Below the pieces are notes generated by a model. It was not told where the DNA came from. It did no database searches and worked only from the letters and a program-made list of their open reading frames with translations. This document shows, piece by piece, positions 28,181-36,352 of a stretch of 64,000 nucleotides of DNA; positions within the stretch are counted from its first letter, which is position 1, and the number at the start of each line of letters is the position of its first letter. The DNA comes from CBDATA01 sp965202845 (lineage in GTDB: Bacteria; Acidobacteriota; Vicinamibacteria; Marinacidobacterales; Marinacidobacteraceae). Where the stretch lies: positions 2,542,001 through 2,606,000 of the forward strand of contig OZ241856.1 in assembly GCA_965202845.1 (NCBI GenBank), in the 5' to 3' direction. The translations under genes were made by a program, and so were the position numbers.

Positions 28181-28603
28181 GTGCTCCTTCCCGGCCTGCT
28201 CGCGCTCGCGCTGTTCCCGCCCGCCCCGGCGCTGGAGGAGGCCGCCGAGGAGCCGCGGCTCGTCCTGCGCGCCCCCCGGAGCAGCTACCTGCGCCCCCGG
28301 ATGCCGGGCGAGAGCCGGCGCCCGGCGCTGGACATCCGGGTCAGCGCCCGCCTCGAGAACCTGGACGGCGCCGAAAACCCGGAGGACTACTACTGCCTGG
28401 AGGAGGTGTGGGATTGGGACGATGACACCGAATCGGTCTACGAACCGGACTGCGACCCCTGGCAGCCGGGCGCCGAGATCGAGACCTTCTTCAGCAACTC
28501 GCATCGGTTCAGCCTTCCCGGGACCTACCGGGTCTGGCTGCGGCTGCAGCGAAACGGGGAGACGGTGATCGCCGGCAACGTGAACGTCCGCATCCGCAAC
28601 TGA
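28181..28603 (+). CDS. Secreted protein with predicted beta-sandwich (PKD-like) domain, unknown function
   Basis: 140 aa. A hydrophobic signal (LLPGLLALALFPPAPALEEA) is followed by a mature part of about 115 residues. The sequence VRVSARLENLDGAENPEDYYC-like start (here DIRVSARLENLDG), the acidic patch VWDWDDDTESVYEPDCD and the ending PGTYRVWLRLQRNGE then NVRI are the strand pattern of PKD/Ig-type domains. Two cysteines (in YYCLEE and PDCDP) could form a disulphide. There is no recognised family. It stands between the ATP synthase genes and the paralogue pair, with its own -10-like element immediately upstream. Confidence 0.65.
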   Translation: MLLPGLLALALFPPAPALEEAAEEPRLVLRAPRSSYLRPRMPGESRRPALDIRVSARLENLDGAENPEDYYCLEEVWDWDDDTESVYEPDCDPWQPGAEIETFFSNSHRFSLPGTYRVWLRLQRNGETVIAGNVNVRIRN

Positions 28604-28635
28604 AAACCATCGATGTACCGGATCGAAGAAACTCC

Positions 28636-29085
28636 ATGAAGGCCGTCGCGTTCGCGCTCGGCGCGCTTTTGATCCTGCCCCTTCCAGCCCAGGCCACGGC
28701 CCCTTCCGCCCCCTCGCTGCTGGAGGCGGCGGAAGCGGCGGCAGCGAGCGGCGCCTTCCGGGCGCAGAACACCTCGGTCGTCGCCACCGGCCTGATCCGG
28801 GAGGACGACAAGAAGCGCAGCGCGATCGCCTACGCCCTGAGCGGGGCCATGGCGTTCACCGGCGCCGCCCTCTGGCGCTGGTTGCCCTGCCGCAACGTCA
28901 CGGCGACGCCGACCCGGAACGCCACCGAGAACACCAAGTTCGCCAAGTGCTACGAGGCCGACGGCACGCGCCGGGGTCTGGAGCCCCCGACCAAGGCGCT
29001 GCTGGCGGCCGGCGTCGGGCTGGAGCTGGTCGCCCTCACTTACTTCATCCTGCATCTCCGGCAGGACCGGAGCGCCGCTCCCTGA
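28636..29085 (+). CDS. Secreted/membrane protein of unknown function, paralogue 1
   Basis: 149 aa with a signal peptide (MKAVAFALGALLILPLPAQA). The mature part has a conserved helix SLLEAAEAAAASGAFRAQN, then VATGLIREDDKKRSAIAYAL, a likely membrane helix around residues 68-90, a variable cysteine-containing loop (LPCRNV ... FAKCYE), and a second hydrophobic helix (LLAAGVGLELVALTYFILHL). It is about 55-60 percent identical by eye to the next gene, with the N-terminal half nearly unchanged. I know no function. Confidence 0.7.
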   Translation: MKAVAFALGALLILPLPAQATAPSAPSLLEAAEAAAASGAFRAQNTSVVATGLIREDDKKRSAIAYALSGAMAFTGAALWRWLPCRNVTATPTRNATENTKFAKCYEADGTRRGLEPPTKALLAAGVGLELVALTYFILHLRQDRSAAP

Positions 29086-29288
29086 GGCATATCTCCATGA
29101 AAATCATTGCGTTCGCGCTCATCGGCGTGATCCTTCTTCCGCTTCCGGCCCCTGCCGCTCCCGCTCCTTCCTCGCTGCTGGAGGCGGCGGAAGCGGCGGC
29201 GGCCAGCGGCGCGTTCCGGGCGCAGAATTCGCCGGTCGTCGCCACCGGCCTGATCCGGGAGGACGACAAGAAGCGGAGCGCGATCGCG
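28713..29288 (+). repeat. Tandem duplication: near-identical 118-bp segments in the paralogue pair
   Basis: 28713-28830 and 29171-29288 are almost identical in DNA. They encode the segment from SLLEAAEAAAASG through REDDKKRSAIA. The flanking parts have diverged much more. Either the duplication is recent with fast-changing tails, or gene conversion keeps the N-terminal halves alike. Confidence 0.7.
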
Positions 29289-29531
29289 TTCGGAATCAGC
29301 GGCGCGGCGGCGTTCCTCGGCGCGGCGCTCTGGCGCTACATCCCCTGCCGGAACAAGGGGCAGAACGACAACATCGCCGGACTGCGGATCGAGGGCTACA
29401 ACAAGTGCTGGGACGAGAACGGGGACCGGAAGCCGTGGGACACCCCCACCAAGGCGCTGGTGGGCGCCGGCATCGCTCTGGAGCTGGTGTCGCTGGGCTA
29501 TCTCATCGCGCACCAGCGGTCCAAGAACTGA
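29097..29531 (+). CDS. Secreted/membrane protein of unknown function, paralogue 2
   Basis: 144 aa, starting 11 nt after the first copy. It has the same plan: signal peptide (MKIIAFALIGVILLPLPAPA), conserved SLLEAAEAAAASGAFRAQN and REDDKKRSAIAFG, hydrophobic helix, cysteine loop (IPCRNKG ... NKCWDENG), and a C-terminal hydrophobic helix (LVGAGIALELVSLGYLIAH). The loop between the two cysteines differs completely from paralogue 1 while the cysteines are kept, suggesting a disulphide-closed variable loop. Confidence 0.7.
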   Translation: MKIIAFALIGVILLPLPAPAAPAPSSLLEAAEAAAASGAFRAQNSPVVATGLIREDDKKRSAIAFGISGAAAFLGAALWRYIPCRNKGQNDNIAGLRIEGYNKCWDENGDRKPWDTPTKALVGAGIALELVSLGYLIAHQRSKN

Positions 29532-29533
29532 CC

Positions 29534-29569
29534 GGGGGAGCGGCGGCGACGGGCCGACGCCGCGCCCCC
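29534..29569. terminator. Strong GC hairpin between convergent genes
   Basis: Arms GGGGGAGCGGCG (29534-29545) and CGCCGCGCCCCC (29558-29569) pair over 11 of 12 positions around a 12-nt loop. It lies between the stop at 29531 and the stop of the opposing gene at 29602. There is no U-run, so it would be a non-canonical bidirectional terminator. Confidence 0.5.
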
Positions 29570-29601
29570 CCGCGTCGGAGCGAGTCGCCGCGTCTCCCCG
29601 A

Positions 29602-30642
29602 TCAGCCGCCCAGGAGCGTGGCTATCAGCCGTTCGAGGATCGGACGGAGCAGCGTGCCGATCACCAGCAAGGTAAGCCCGGCCGCCACCGCCACCCCGAC
29701 TCCCACTTCAAATTTGCGCCGCTCCGCCTCCCGCTCGCGCTCCGCCTTGTTCTCCGCGCGGATCTCCAGGACGGCTTCCGTGAGTTTCCCAAGCGTTTCC
29801 TTGATCTCGCCAACCTGCTGCACGATTTCCGCCTGCTGCACGCGGAGTTCCCCTACCGCCTCCTTGAGCCCGCCGATCTCCGTCCGTATTGCAGCGCGTT
29901 CGGCCGCAGCCCGTTCCTCGATGCGCTTCCGGTCCTGCGCGGCCTCGGTCTCAATGCGCTTCCGGTCCGCCTCCGCCTTTTCCCAGAGCCGCGCGCGCTC
30001 GCTCGCCGCTTCGCGCAGTCCGTCGCCGAGCTCCTTCCGCAACGCGGCGCGGTCCTCCTCCGCCTTCGTCTCGATGCGCTTCCGGTCCTCCTCCGCCTTT
30101 TCCCAGAGCCGCGCTCGCTCGCTCGCCGCTTCGCGCAGTCCGTCGCCGAGCTCCTTCCGCAACGCGGCGCGGTCCTCCTCCGCCTTCGTCTCGATGCGTT
30201 TCCGGTCCTCTTCCGCCTTTGTCTCGATGCGCTTCCGGTCCTGCGCGGCCTCGGTCTCAATGCGCTTCCGGTCCTCCTCCGCCTTTTCCCAGAGCCGCGC
30301 ACGCTCGCTCGCCGCTTCGCGCAGACCGTCGCCGAGCTCCTTCCGCAACGCGGCGCGGTCCTCCTCCGCCTTCGTCTCGATGCGCTTCCGATCCTTCGCC
30401 GCCTCGCGAAAACCCTCCCCGAGCTCCTTCCTCAGATTCCCGATGTCCCGACGATTTCCCCGAACGGCCTCCCGGAGACCGCCGATCCGCTCCGGAAGCG
30501 ATTCGTAGAGATCCCCCAAGTCTGCCCAGTCCCCCTGGCGGTCCTTCCCCGGATTGGTCATCCGATCCCCGTTCGTCTCACGGCCTCCAGTATACGACAC
30601 GGCGGCGTGCGCGATGTCCGATTTCCTTGCCGGCTCACCCAT
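29602..30642 (-). CDS. Repeat-rich coiled-coil protein with C-terminal membrane anchor
   Basis: 346 aa. The ATG at 30642 is preceded by an exact AAGGAGGT (30651-30658) at 8 nt, the best ribosome site in the window. Residues about 60-270 are a continuous charged helix made of copies of the unit KELGDGLREAASERARLWEK and shorter units like DRKRIETKAEE. The C-terminus has one membrane helix (VGVGVAVAAGLTLLVIGTLL) and a short tail. Only 28-30 residues at the N-terminus are non-repetitive. The upstream region is AT-rich with TATATAT near 30668. It is convergent with the paralogue pair. It looks like a membrane-tethered rod; function unknown. Confidence 0.78.
   Translation of the reverse strand: MGEPARKSDIAHAAVSYTGGRETNGDRMTNPGKDRQGDWADLGDLYESLPERIGGLREAVRGNRRDIGNLRKELGEGFREAAKDRKRIETKAEEDRAALRKELGDGLREAASERARLWEKAEEDRKRIETEAAQDRKRIETKAEEDRKRIETKAEEDRAALRKELGDGLREAASERARLWEKAEEDRKRIETKAEEDRAALRKELGDGLREAASERARLWEKAEADRKRIETEAAQDRKRIEERAAAERAAIRTEIGGLKEAVGELRVQQAEIVQQVGEIKETLGKLTEAVLEIRAENKAEREREAERRKFEVGVGVAVAAGLTLLVIGTLLRPILERLIATLLGG
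29978..30403 (-). repeat. In-gene repeats of about 120 bp in the coiled-coil gene
   Basis: Long direct repeats encoding the 40-residue unit begin near 29978, 30098 and 30284 (offsets 120 and 186 bp), with a shorter 30-33 bp unit (DRKRIETKAEE) inserted between the second and third. Copies are nearly identical in DNA, so unit number may vary between strains. Confidence 0.75.
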
Positions 30643-30797
30643 GGGCGGTGACCTCCTTCTTCATACATATATACACGCACGAGAGGCGATTTTGTTGCGT
30701 CGCTTTCCCAAATTGTGGAAAACTCGTCGCAGAAACGTCGTCGACGGCGGGCGCGGACGGGCCGCATCTCCTCCCGATCCGCCGTCCGGGGGCGTCG

Positions 30798-32906
30798 CTA
30801 CGCCAGGCGCGAGGACGGGGAGCGCAGGAAGTCGCAGGCGGCTTCCAGGTCGGGAAGCGGCAGCGAGCAGACGCCGCCCCGGCAGGGAAGGAAGGACACG
30901 CCTCCTTCCGGCAGGCTGACGCCGGCGGCGGCGGAGCGAAGCGCCGGCAACAGGCTGTCCTCCGTCCCCGCCCTCCGGGAATCCGCCACCAGCACCGCCG
31001 CCGCATCCCCGGCGGGAACCCGCCATAGGCGCCGCACCGCCTCCCGGGTCGCCTTCTGGTCCCGGTCCCCCACCACCACGATCTGCGCCGGTTCCGCCAG
31101 GTAGCGGAGGATCGCGGTCAGCAGCGTCGAAAACCCGGCGGGCGCCCGGGTCGCCTGGGGCAGAAAGCCGGTGATCACGCCCCGGGCCGCCTCCCGATGC
31201 CGGGATGCGCCGGTCAGCTGCCAGAGCCGGAGCAGCGCTTCGGCGGCGACCGCATTCCCGGAAGGCAGCGCCCCGTCGTAGCCGCTGCGGGTCCGCACCG
31301 GCAGCGGTTCGTGGTCGTCGGCCACCGTGTGGAATCCGCCCTCCGGCGCCCGGAAGCGGCGGTCCAGCAGCGCCGCCGTCTCGTCCGCGGCGACCAGCCA
31401 GGCCTCGTCGAAGTCGCTCAGATAGAGATCCACCAGCGCGCGCAGCAGAAAGGCGTGGTCATCCAGCATCGCCGGAACCCGCGCCCGAATTCCATCCCAG
31501 ACGGCGAAAAGCCGCCCCTGGACCCGCAACCGCTCGAGGAGGAAGCGCCCGGTGGCCTGGGCGTCGGCCAGCCAGCCCTCTTCGCCGAGACCCCGGTGGG
31601 CGCGGGCCAGCGCGCTGATCCAGAGCGCGTTCCAGGCGAGCAGCGCCTTGTCGTCGATCCCCGGCCGCTCCCGCTTCTCCCGCGCCCGGCGCAACGTCTC
31701 CCCGGCGCTCGCCAGCCGCCGGGCCGTCTCTTCTTCGGAGACTCCGAATCGCTCGCCCAGTTCCCGGTCGGAGAGAACCCGCCGCAGCACCGTCCGGCCT
31801 TCCCAATTCCCTTCGGGCCGCATGTCCCATGCCGCCGCCGCCAGCGCTGCGTCGTCGCCCAGCAGCGCATCGCTCTCCTCCCGGGTCCAGGCGTAGAAGC
31901 GCCCCTCCTCCCCCTCGGAGTCGGCGTCCAGCGCCGATCGCCAGGCGCCTTCCGGGGATCGCATCTCGCGGCGAGCCCAGTCGATGGCGCTCCGGACGAC
32001 TTCGGCGAACCGCGGCTCGCCGCCGATCCGGTGCGCCAGCACATACACCGGAACCAGCAGCGCGTTGTCGTACAGCATCTTCTCGAAGTGGGGAACCCGC
32101 CACTCGGCGTCGGTGGAATAGCGGTGGAACCCGCCGCCGATCTGGTCGCGCAGCCCGCCGTCCGCCATGCCGCCGAGCGTCTTCCGCGCCGCCTCCAGGG
32201 CGTCCGGATGCGCTTCGGCGAGATGGCGGCGGAGCAGCAGGTTCACCTGGCGGGCGGGCGGGAACTTGGGCGCCCCTCCGAAACCCCCGAACCGGGAGTC
32301 GTGGCTCGCCAGCAACTGCCGCACGCCAGCGTCCACCGGCTCCCGGGTGATGAGGGTCTGCGGCGCCCCGGGGATGCGGGCCATCAGCCGCTGCTGTTCG
32401 AGAAGCTGCTCCCCCTGATCCAGCAACGCCGCCCGCCGCCCCCGGTCCCTCCAGGCTTCGGCGACGCCTTGCAGGATCTTCGGGAACCCGGGGCGCCCCC
32501 AGCGATCCTCCGGGGGGAAATAGGTCCCGCCGAAGAACGGGGTGCGGTCCGGCGCCAGGAAGACGGTCAGCGGCCACCCGCCGCCACCGACGCTCTGCTG
32601 GACGAACGCCATGTAGATCTCGTCCACGTCGGGGCGCTCCTCCCGGTCCACCTTCACCGCCACGAAGCGCTCGTTGATGATGCGGGCGATGGCGTCGTTC
32701 TCGAACGACTCGTGCGCCATCACATGGCACCAGTGGCAGCTCGAATAGCCGATGGAGAGCAGCACCGGCCGGTCCAGCCGGCGCGCCTCCGCGAACGCCG
32801 GATTGCCCCACGGCCTCCAAGCCACCGGGTTGTCGCGGTGCTGGCGGAGGTAGGGGCTGGTCTCCTCCCCCAGCCGGTTCCCGCCGGGCGCGCGGGCTTC
32901 GGTCAG
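30798..32906 (-). CDS. YyaL/SSP411 family protein (thioredoxin-like domain plus alpha/alpha barrel)
   Basis: About 702 aa. The N-terminal thioredoxin-fold domain starts at NRLGEETSPYLRQHRDNPVAW and has the CxxC in YSSCHWCHVMAHESF (about residue 50). The middle and C-terminal parts resemble six-hairpin glycosidase-like barrels (GGFHRYSTDAEWRVPHFEKM, LDADSEGEEGRFYAW). The biochemical role of this widespread family is unsettled. There is no ATG, GTG or TTG between the fabH stop and the conserved N-terminus. The only candidate is CTG at 32906, overlapping the fabH stop as CTGA, so translation may be by coupling. The CxxC near the C-terminus (FLPCRGGVCSL) is CxxxxC. Confidence 0.85.
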   Translation of the reverse strand: MTEARAPGGNRLGEETSPYLRQHRDNPVAWRPWGNPAFAEARRLDRPVLLSIGYSSCHWCHVMAHESFENDAIARIINERFVAVKVDREERPDVDEIYMAFVQQSVGGGGWPLTVFLAPDRTPFFGGTYFPPEDRWGRPGFPKILQGVAEAWRDRGRRAALLDQGEQLLEQQRLMARIPGAPQTLITREPVDAGVRQLLASHDSRFGGFGGAPKFPPARQVNLLLRRHLAEAHPDALEAARKTLGGMADGGLRDQIGGGFHRYSTDAEWRVPHFEKMLYDNALLVPVYVLAHRIGGEPRFAEVVRSAIDWARREMRSPEGAWRSALDADSEGEEGRFYAWTREESDALLGDDAALAAAAWDMRPEGNWEGRTVLRRVLSDRELGERFGVSEEETARRLASAGETLRRAREKRERPGIDDKALLAWNALWISALARAHRGLGEEGWLADAQATGRFLLERLRVQGRLFAVWDGIRARVPAMLDDHAFLLRALVDLYLSDFDEAWLVAADETAALLDRRFRAPEGGFHTVADDHEPLPVRTRSGYDGALPSGNAVAAEALLRLWQLTGASRHREAARGVITGFLPQATRAPAGFSTLLTAILRYLAEPAQIVVVGDRDQKATREAVRRLWRVPAGDAAAVLVADSRRAGTEDSLLPALRSAAAGVSLPEGGVSFLPCRGGVCSLPLPDLEAACDFLRSPSSRLA

Positions 32907-33943
32907 TTCGCCCCGTCCCGCCGCTCGCCGCCCCAGCGCAACAGCGCCGTCCCGACCGTGAGTCCGGCGCCCACCGAGCTGAAGAGGATGCGGTCGCCCG
33001 GCTGGAGCCGGTCTTGGTCGATGGCGTCGCGCAGCGCGGTGGGGATGGACGCCGCGGTGGTGTTGCCGTACTTGTGCACCGTCTTGACCACCTGCTCCGG
33101 GGCCAGCTCCAGCCGCTTGCCGATGGCGTCGATGATCCGCGCGTTGGCCTGGTGGCACACCAGCAAGGAGATGTCGCGCACGGTCAGTCCGGTCGCCGCC
33201 AGAAGCTCCAGCGCCGCATCCGAGGACTCGCGCACCGCGAAGCGGAAGACCTTCCTTCCGTCCTGGTGCAAGTAGTGCTCGCCGGCCTCGATCGTCTCGC
33301 GGGAGGAGGGGCGGCGGCTGCCCCCGGCGGGCATGCTGAGCAGGCCGCGGCCCGAACCGTCCACCTGGTTGTTGAAGCCGAGAAAGCCTTCGCCGTCCTC
33401 CGTCGCGGGCTCCAGCAGGACGGCGCCCGCCGCGTCCCCGAACAGGATGCAGGTCGTGCGGTCCTCGTAGTTGGTGATCGAGCTCATCACGTCGGCGCCG
33501 ATGACCAGCGCCCGGTCGGCGCTCCCGCTCGCCACCTGCTGGCTGGCGGTGGCCAGCGCGAACAGGAACCCGCTGCAGGCGGCGGAGAGGTCGAAGCCCC
33601 ACGCCCGGCTGGCGCCGATGTCGTCCTGCACCAGGCAGGCGGTGGCGGGGAAGAACATGTCGGGGGTGACGGTCGCCACCACGATCAGGTCCACCTGGTC
33701 GGCGTCCATCCCGCGCCGCTCCAAGGCGTCCCGGGCCGCCCGGGAGGCGAGGAAGGAGCAGCCGGTGCCGGTGGGGACGACCCGCCGCTCCCGGATGCCG
33801 GTCCGCTCCACGATCCACTCGTCGGAGGTGTCCACCATGCGCTCGAAATCGGCGTTGGTGAGCTTGCCCTCCGGCAGGTACTGCCCCACCGAAGTGATGG
33901 TCACCGGGCGCAGCGGCGCGCCGGCGGGAAGGGGCAGATGCAT
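32903..33943 (-). CDS. fabH: 3-oxoacyl-ACP synthase III (KAS III)
   Basis: A 346-aa condensing enzyme that normally joins an acyl-CoA primer to malonyl-ACP to start fatty acid synthesis. The catalytic Cys is in FDLSAACSGFLFAL (about residue 120), His in VCHQANARIID and Asn in HKYGNTTAASIP, so the triad is complete. I chose ATG 33943 because the conserved sequence begins just after it (VTITSVGQYLP); an upstream ATG at 34018 would overlap the divergent gene. It is divergent from the HAD-LarA-like-reductase operon with a 67-bp gap, and may supply branched or special acyl primers for that locus. This link is inferred. Confidence 0.9.
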   Translation of the reverse strand: MHLPLPAGAPLRPVTITSVGQYLPEGKLTNADFERMVDTSDEWIVERTGIRERRVVPTGTGCSFLASRAARDALERRGMDADQVDLIVVATVTPDMFFPATACLVQDDIGASRAWGFDLSAACSGFLFALATASQQVASGSADRALVIGADVMSSITNYEDRTTCILFGDAAGAVLLEPATEDGEGFLGFNNQVDGSGRGLLSMPAGGSRRPSSRETIEAGEHYLHQDGRKVFRFAVRESSDAALELLAATGLTVRDISLLVCHQANARIIDAIGKRLELAPEQVVKTVHKYGNTTAASIPTALRDAIDQDRLQPGDRILFSSVGAGLTVGTALLRWGGERRDGAN

Positions 33944-34010
33944 CAGGAGTTCACGGGGAGCGGGGGATGGTACGCCAAGCCGGGGTACTCTTCCCGGCGG
34001 AGACGTGCGC

Positions 34011-34727
34011 ATGGACAAGGCGGGACCCGATCCGGAACGACCGCGGGAGGCGGCCGCCTTCTACGATCTGGACGGCACCCTGATCCGCACCAACCTGGTG
34101 CACGTGCTCGGCTGGTACGCGAAAAACGACCAGGGACTCCTCAGGAGCCTCCGCACCACCGGGGCCACCCTGGCCGCGCTCCCGCTGTTCCTGGCGGCGG
34201 ACATGTACAGCCGCAAGGTGTTCAACGACTTGTTCTTCAAGTGGTACAAGGGCCAGTCCCAGGACCGGCTGCGCTACCTGTCCCGGGGACTGTTCGAGCA
34301 CGTGATCCGCCCGGCGATCTTCCCCGGCGCCCGGGACCTGATCGAGCAGTCCCGCCGTCGCGGCCTGCGCCAGGTGGTCGTCACCGGGGCGCTCGAAGTC
34401 TCGATCCTCCCGCTGCTCGAAGAGCTCGGCATCACCGAATACGCCGCCAACCGGCTGGAAATCCGCAACGGCCACGCCACCGGCCGTCTTTCGCCTCCGG
34501 TGATGGCGAGCGCCAGCAAGGCGCTGTGGATTCGCGAATACGCGGAACGCGAGGGGCTTTCGCTCAACGACAGTTTCGCCTACGCCGACAGCATGTCCGA
34601 CTTGCCGATGCTGAGCGTGGTCGGTCACCCCACCGCCACCAATCCGGACGCCCGGCTGCGGGTCACCGCCCGGCGCCACGACTGGCCGGTGATCGATCTC
34701 AACCGGGCGGACCGGCCCGCCGCCTGA
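34011..34727 (+). CDS. HAD-IB family phosphatase
   Basis: 238 aa. HAD motif I is AAFYDLDGTLIRTN (nucleophile Asp and general acid Asp), motif II VVVTGAL, and motif IV DSFAYADSMSDLPML. The helical cap between residues about 30 and 100 is that of subfamily IB (phosphoserine phosphatase and phospholipid-linked relatives). HAD-IB proteins next to acyltransferases often act on phosphorylated lipids or alcohols; here the substrate may be a phosphatidate-like or glycerol-phosphate intermediate, by context only. A TACTCT -10-like element is at 33986-33991. The LarA-like gene begins 17 nt downstream. Confidence 0.85.
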   Translation: MDKAGPDPERPREAAAFYDLDGTLIRTNLVHVLGWYAKNDQGLLRSLRTTGATLAALPLFLAADMYSRKVFNDLFFKWYKGQSQDRLRYLSRGLFEHVIRPAIFPGARDLIEQSRRRGLRQVVVTGALEVSILPLLEELGITEYAANRLEIRNGHATGRLSPPVMASASKALWIREYAEREGLSLNDSFAYADSMSDLPMLSVVGHPTATNPDARLRVTARRHDWPVIDLNRADRPAA

Positions 34728-34744
34728 TTCCCGAGGACACGTCG

Positions 34745-36343
34745 ATGAGTCCCCCCCTCCGCTACAAGACCGATCCGGACATCGTGTTCATCGACCGGAA
34801 TTCGGCGCCCCGCATCCTCCACTACGGAGAGGATTTTCTCGAGGAGCGTCTGCCCGTCGGCACTCGGGTGATCTACCCGCCGCCCCCGATCCGCGGCCTG
34901 CCGAACCCGCGCGGCGCGATCCGCCACGCGCTCAACCATCCGCTCGGCTGCGATCCGCTGCACGCCCAGCTGCGTCCGGGGATGCGGGTGACCATCGCGC
35001 TCGACGACATCAGCCTCCCGCTGCCGCCGATGGCGACTCCCGACGTCCGCCAGACCGCGCTGGAGGTGGTGCTGGAGATGCTGGGCGATCACGGGGTGGA
35101 CGACGTGCACCTCATCATCGCCAACTCCCTCCACCGGAAGATGACCGAACCGGAAATGCGCCGGATGGTGGGGTCGGCGATCCACAAGGAGTACTTCCCC
35201 TCCCGCTACTACAACCACGACGCCGAGGACCCGGACGGCATCGTGGAGCTGGGGCGCACCCGCCACCGGGAGCCGGTGCGGGTGAACCGGCGCGCGGTGG
35301 AAAGCGACCTGGTGATCTACCTGAACATCAACCTGGTTCCGATGGACGGCGGGCACAAGTCGGTCACCGTGGGGCTTTGCGATTACCAGAGCCTGCGTCC
35401 GCACCATGAGCCGCAGACGATCCGGGACTCGGACGGGTACATGGACCCGCCGCGCTCGGCGCTCAGCCGCAAGGTCGACCGGATGGGGAAGATCGTGGAC
35501 CGGCACATGAACGTCTTCCACGTCGAGACGGTGCTGAACAACCGCATGTACGCCGACTCGCTCTCCTTCCTGGGAAGGAACGAGGACGACTTCACCGACT
35601 TCGACCGGATGAAGCTGGCGGCGACCCGGTTCACCCTTTCCCGCATGCCCCGGGGCGCCAAGCGGGCCTTCTTCCACCGCATCCCCGGCGCGTTCGAGCT
35701 CATCGCCTGCTACGCCGGCCGGACCGAGCCGGTGCACGAACAGACCCTGAAGCGCTCCTTCGAGCAGTACGCGGTTCCGGTCAAGGGGCAGTGCGACATC
35801 CTGCTCTGCGGCGTCCCCTACATCTCGCCCTACAACGTGAATTCGATCCTGAATCCGCTGCTGGTGCAGGTCATGGGGCCGGGATACCTGTTCAACCTCT
35901 ACCGCAACAAGCCGGTGGTGCGGAAGGGCGGGACGCTCATCCTCGCCCACCCCTGCCACGACGAATTCGACCCGGAATTCCATCCGAGCTACATCGAGTT
36001 CTTCCACCGCCTGCTTCTGGAGACCCGGGACTCCTTCGCCCTCCGGGAGCGCTACGAGGAGGAGTTCGCGAGCAATCCGTCCTACGTGCAGATGTACCGG
36101 GACGGCCACGCCTACCACGGCGCCCACCCGTTCTTCATGTGGTACTGGGGCGAGAACGGCCGCCAGCACCTGGGCCGGATCATCGTGGCCGGTCCGGCGA
36201 ACCAGCACGTCCCCGAGATCCTCGGCTGGGAGTCGGCCTCCAACGTGACGGAGGCCATCGCCATGGCCCGGAGCGACCTGGGCCCGTCCGCCGAAATCAC
36301 CATGACCCACGTGCCGCCGATCATGGTGCCGGAAGTCTCCTGA
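34745..36343 (+). CDS. LarA-like (DUF2088) protein in a lipid locus
   Basis: 532 aa. The N-terminal domain resembles the nickel-pincer lactate racemase LarA: ALDDISLPLPPM at about residue 87 (LarA DITRP-like), NSLHRKMTEPEM (LarA THRPMT-like), RYYNHDAEDPDG (HDxxD-like) and MDGGHKSVTVGLCDY (LarA GGRK-like). This suggests a racemase or epimerase or an oxidoreductase-type reaction, possibly using a pincer cofactor. The rest is longer than LarA (about 420 aa) and unfamiliar, with many aromatic residues (YRDGHAYHGAHPFFMWYWG). It lies between a HAD phosphatase and the reductase-ligase-acyltransferase gene (10 nt gap), so a lipid or alcohol substrate is likely, but the reaction is unknown. Confidence 0.72.
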   Translation: MSPPLRYKTDPDIVFIDRNSAPRILHYGEDFLEERLPVGTRVIYPPPPIRGLPNPRGAIRHALNHPLGCDPLHAQLRPGMRVTIALDDISLPLPPMATPDVRQTALEVVLEMLGDHGVDDVHLIIANSLHRKMTEPEMRRMVGSAIHKEYFPSRYYNHDAEDPDGIVELGRTRHREPVRVNRRAVESDLVIYLNINLVPMDGGHKSVTVGLCDYQSLRPHHEPQTIRDSDGYMDPPRSALSRKVDRMGKIVDRHMNVFHVETVLNNRMYADSLSFLGRNEDDFTDFDRMKLAATRFTLSRMPRGAKRAFFHRIPGAFELIACYAGRTEPVHEQTLKRSFEQYAVPVKGQCDILLCGVPYISPYNVNSILNPLLVQVMGPGYLFNLYRNKPVVRKGGTLILAHPCHDEFDPEFHPSYIEFFHRLLLETRDSFALRERYEEEFASNPSYVQMYRDGHAYHGAHPFFMWYWGENGRQHLGRIIVAGPANQHVPEILGWESASNVTEAIAMARSDLGPSAEITMTHVPPIMVPEVS

Positions 36344-36352
36344 ATTCGCTGG

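Noticed and set aside
29978..30403. Regular repeats as a possible CRISPR array
   Set aside because: The units are in frame, 120 bp and 30-33 bp long, encode heptad-like protein repeats and have no spacers.
30714..30722. TGTGGAAAA as an isolated DnaA box upstream of the coiled-coil gene
   Set aside because: A single 9-mer match to a variant box is expected by chance in an AT-rich stretch.
33944..34018. A longer FabH starting at 34018
   Set aside because: The extra 25 residues are not part of the KAS III family and would overlap the divergent HAD gene and its probable promoter.
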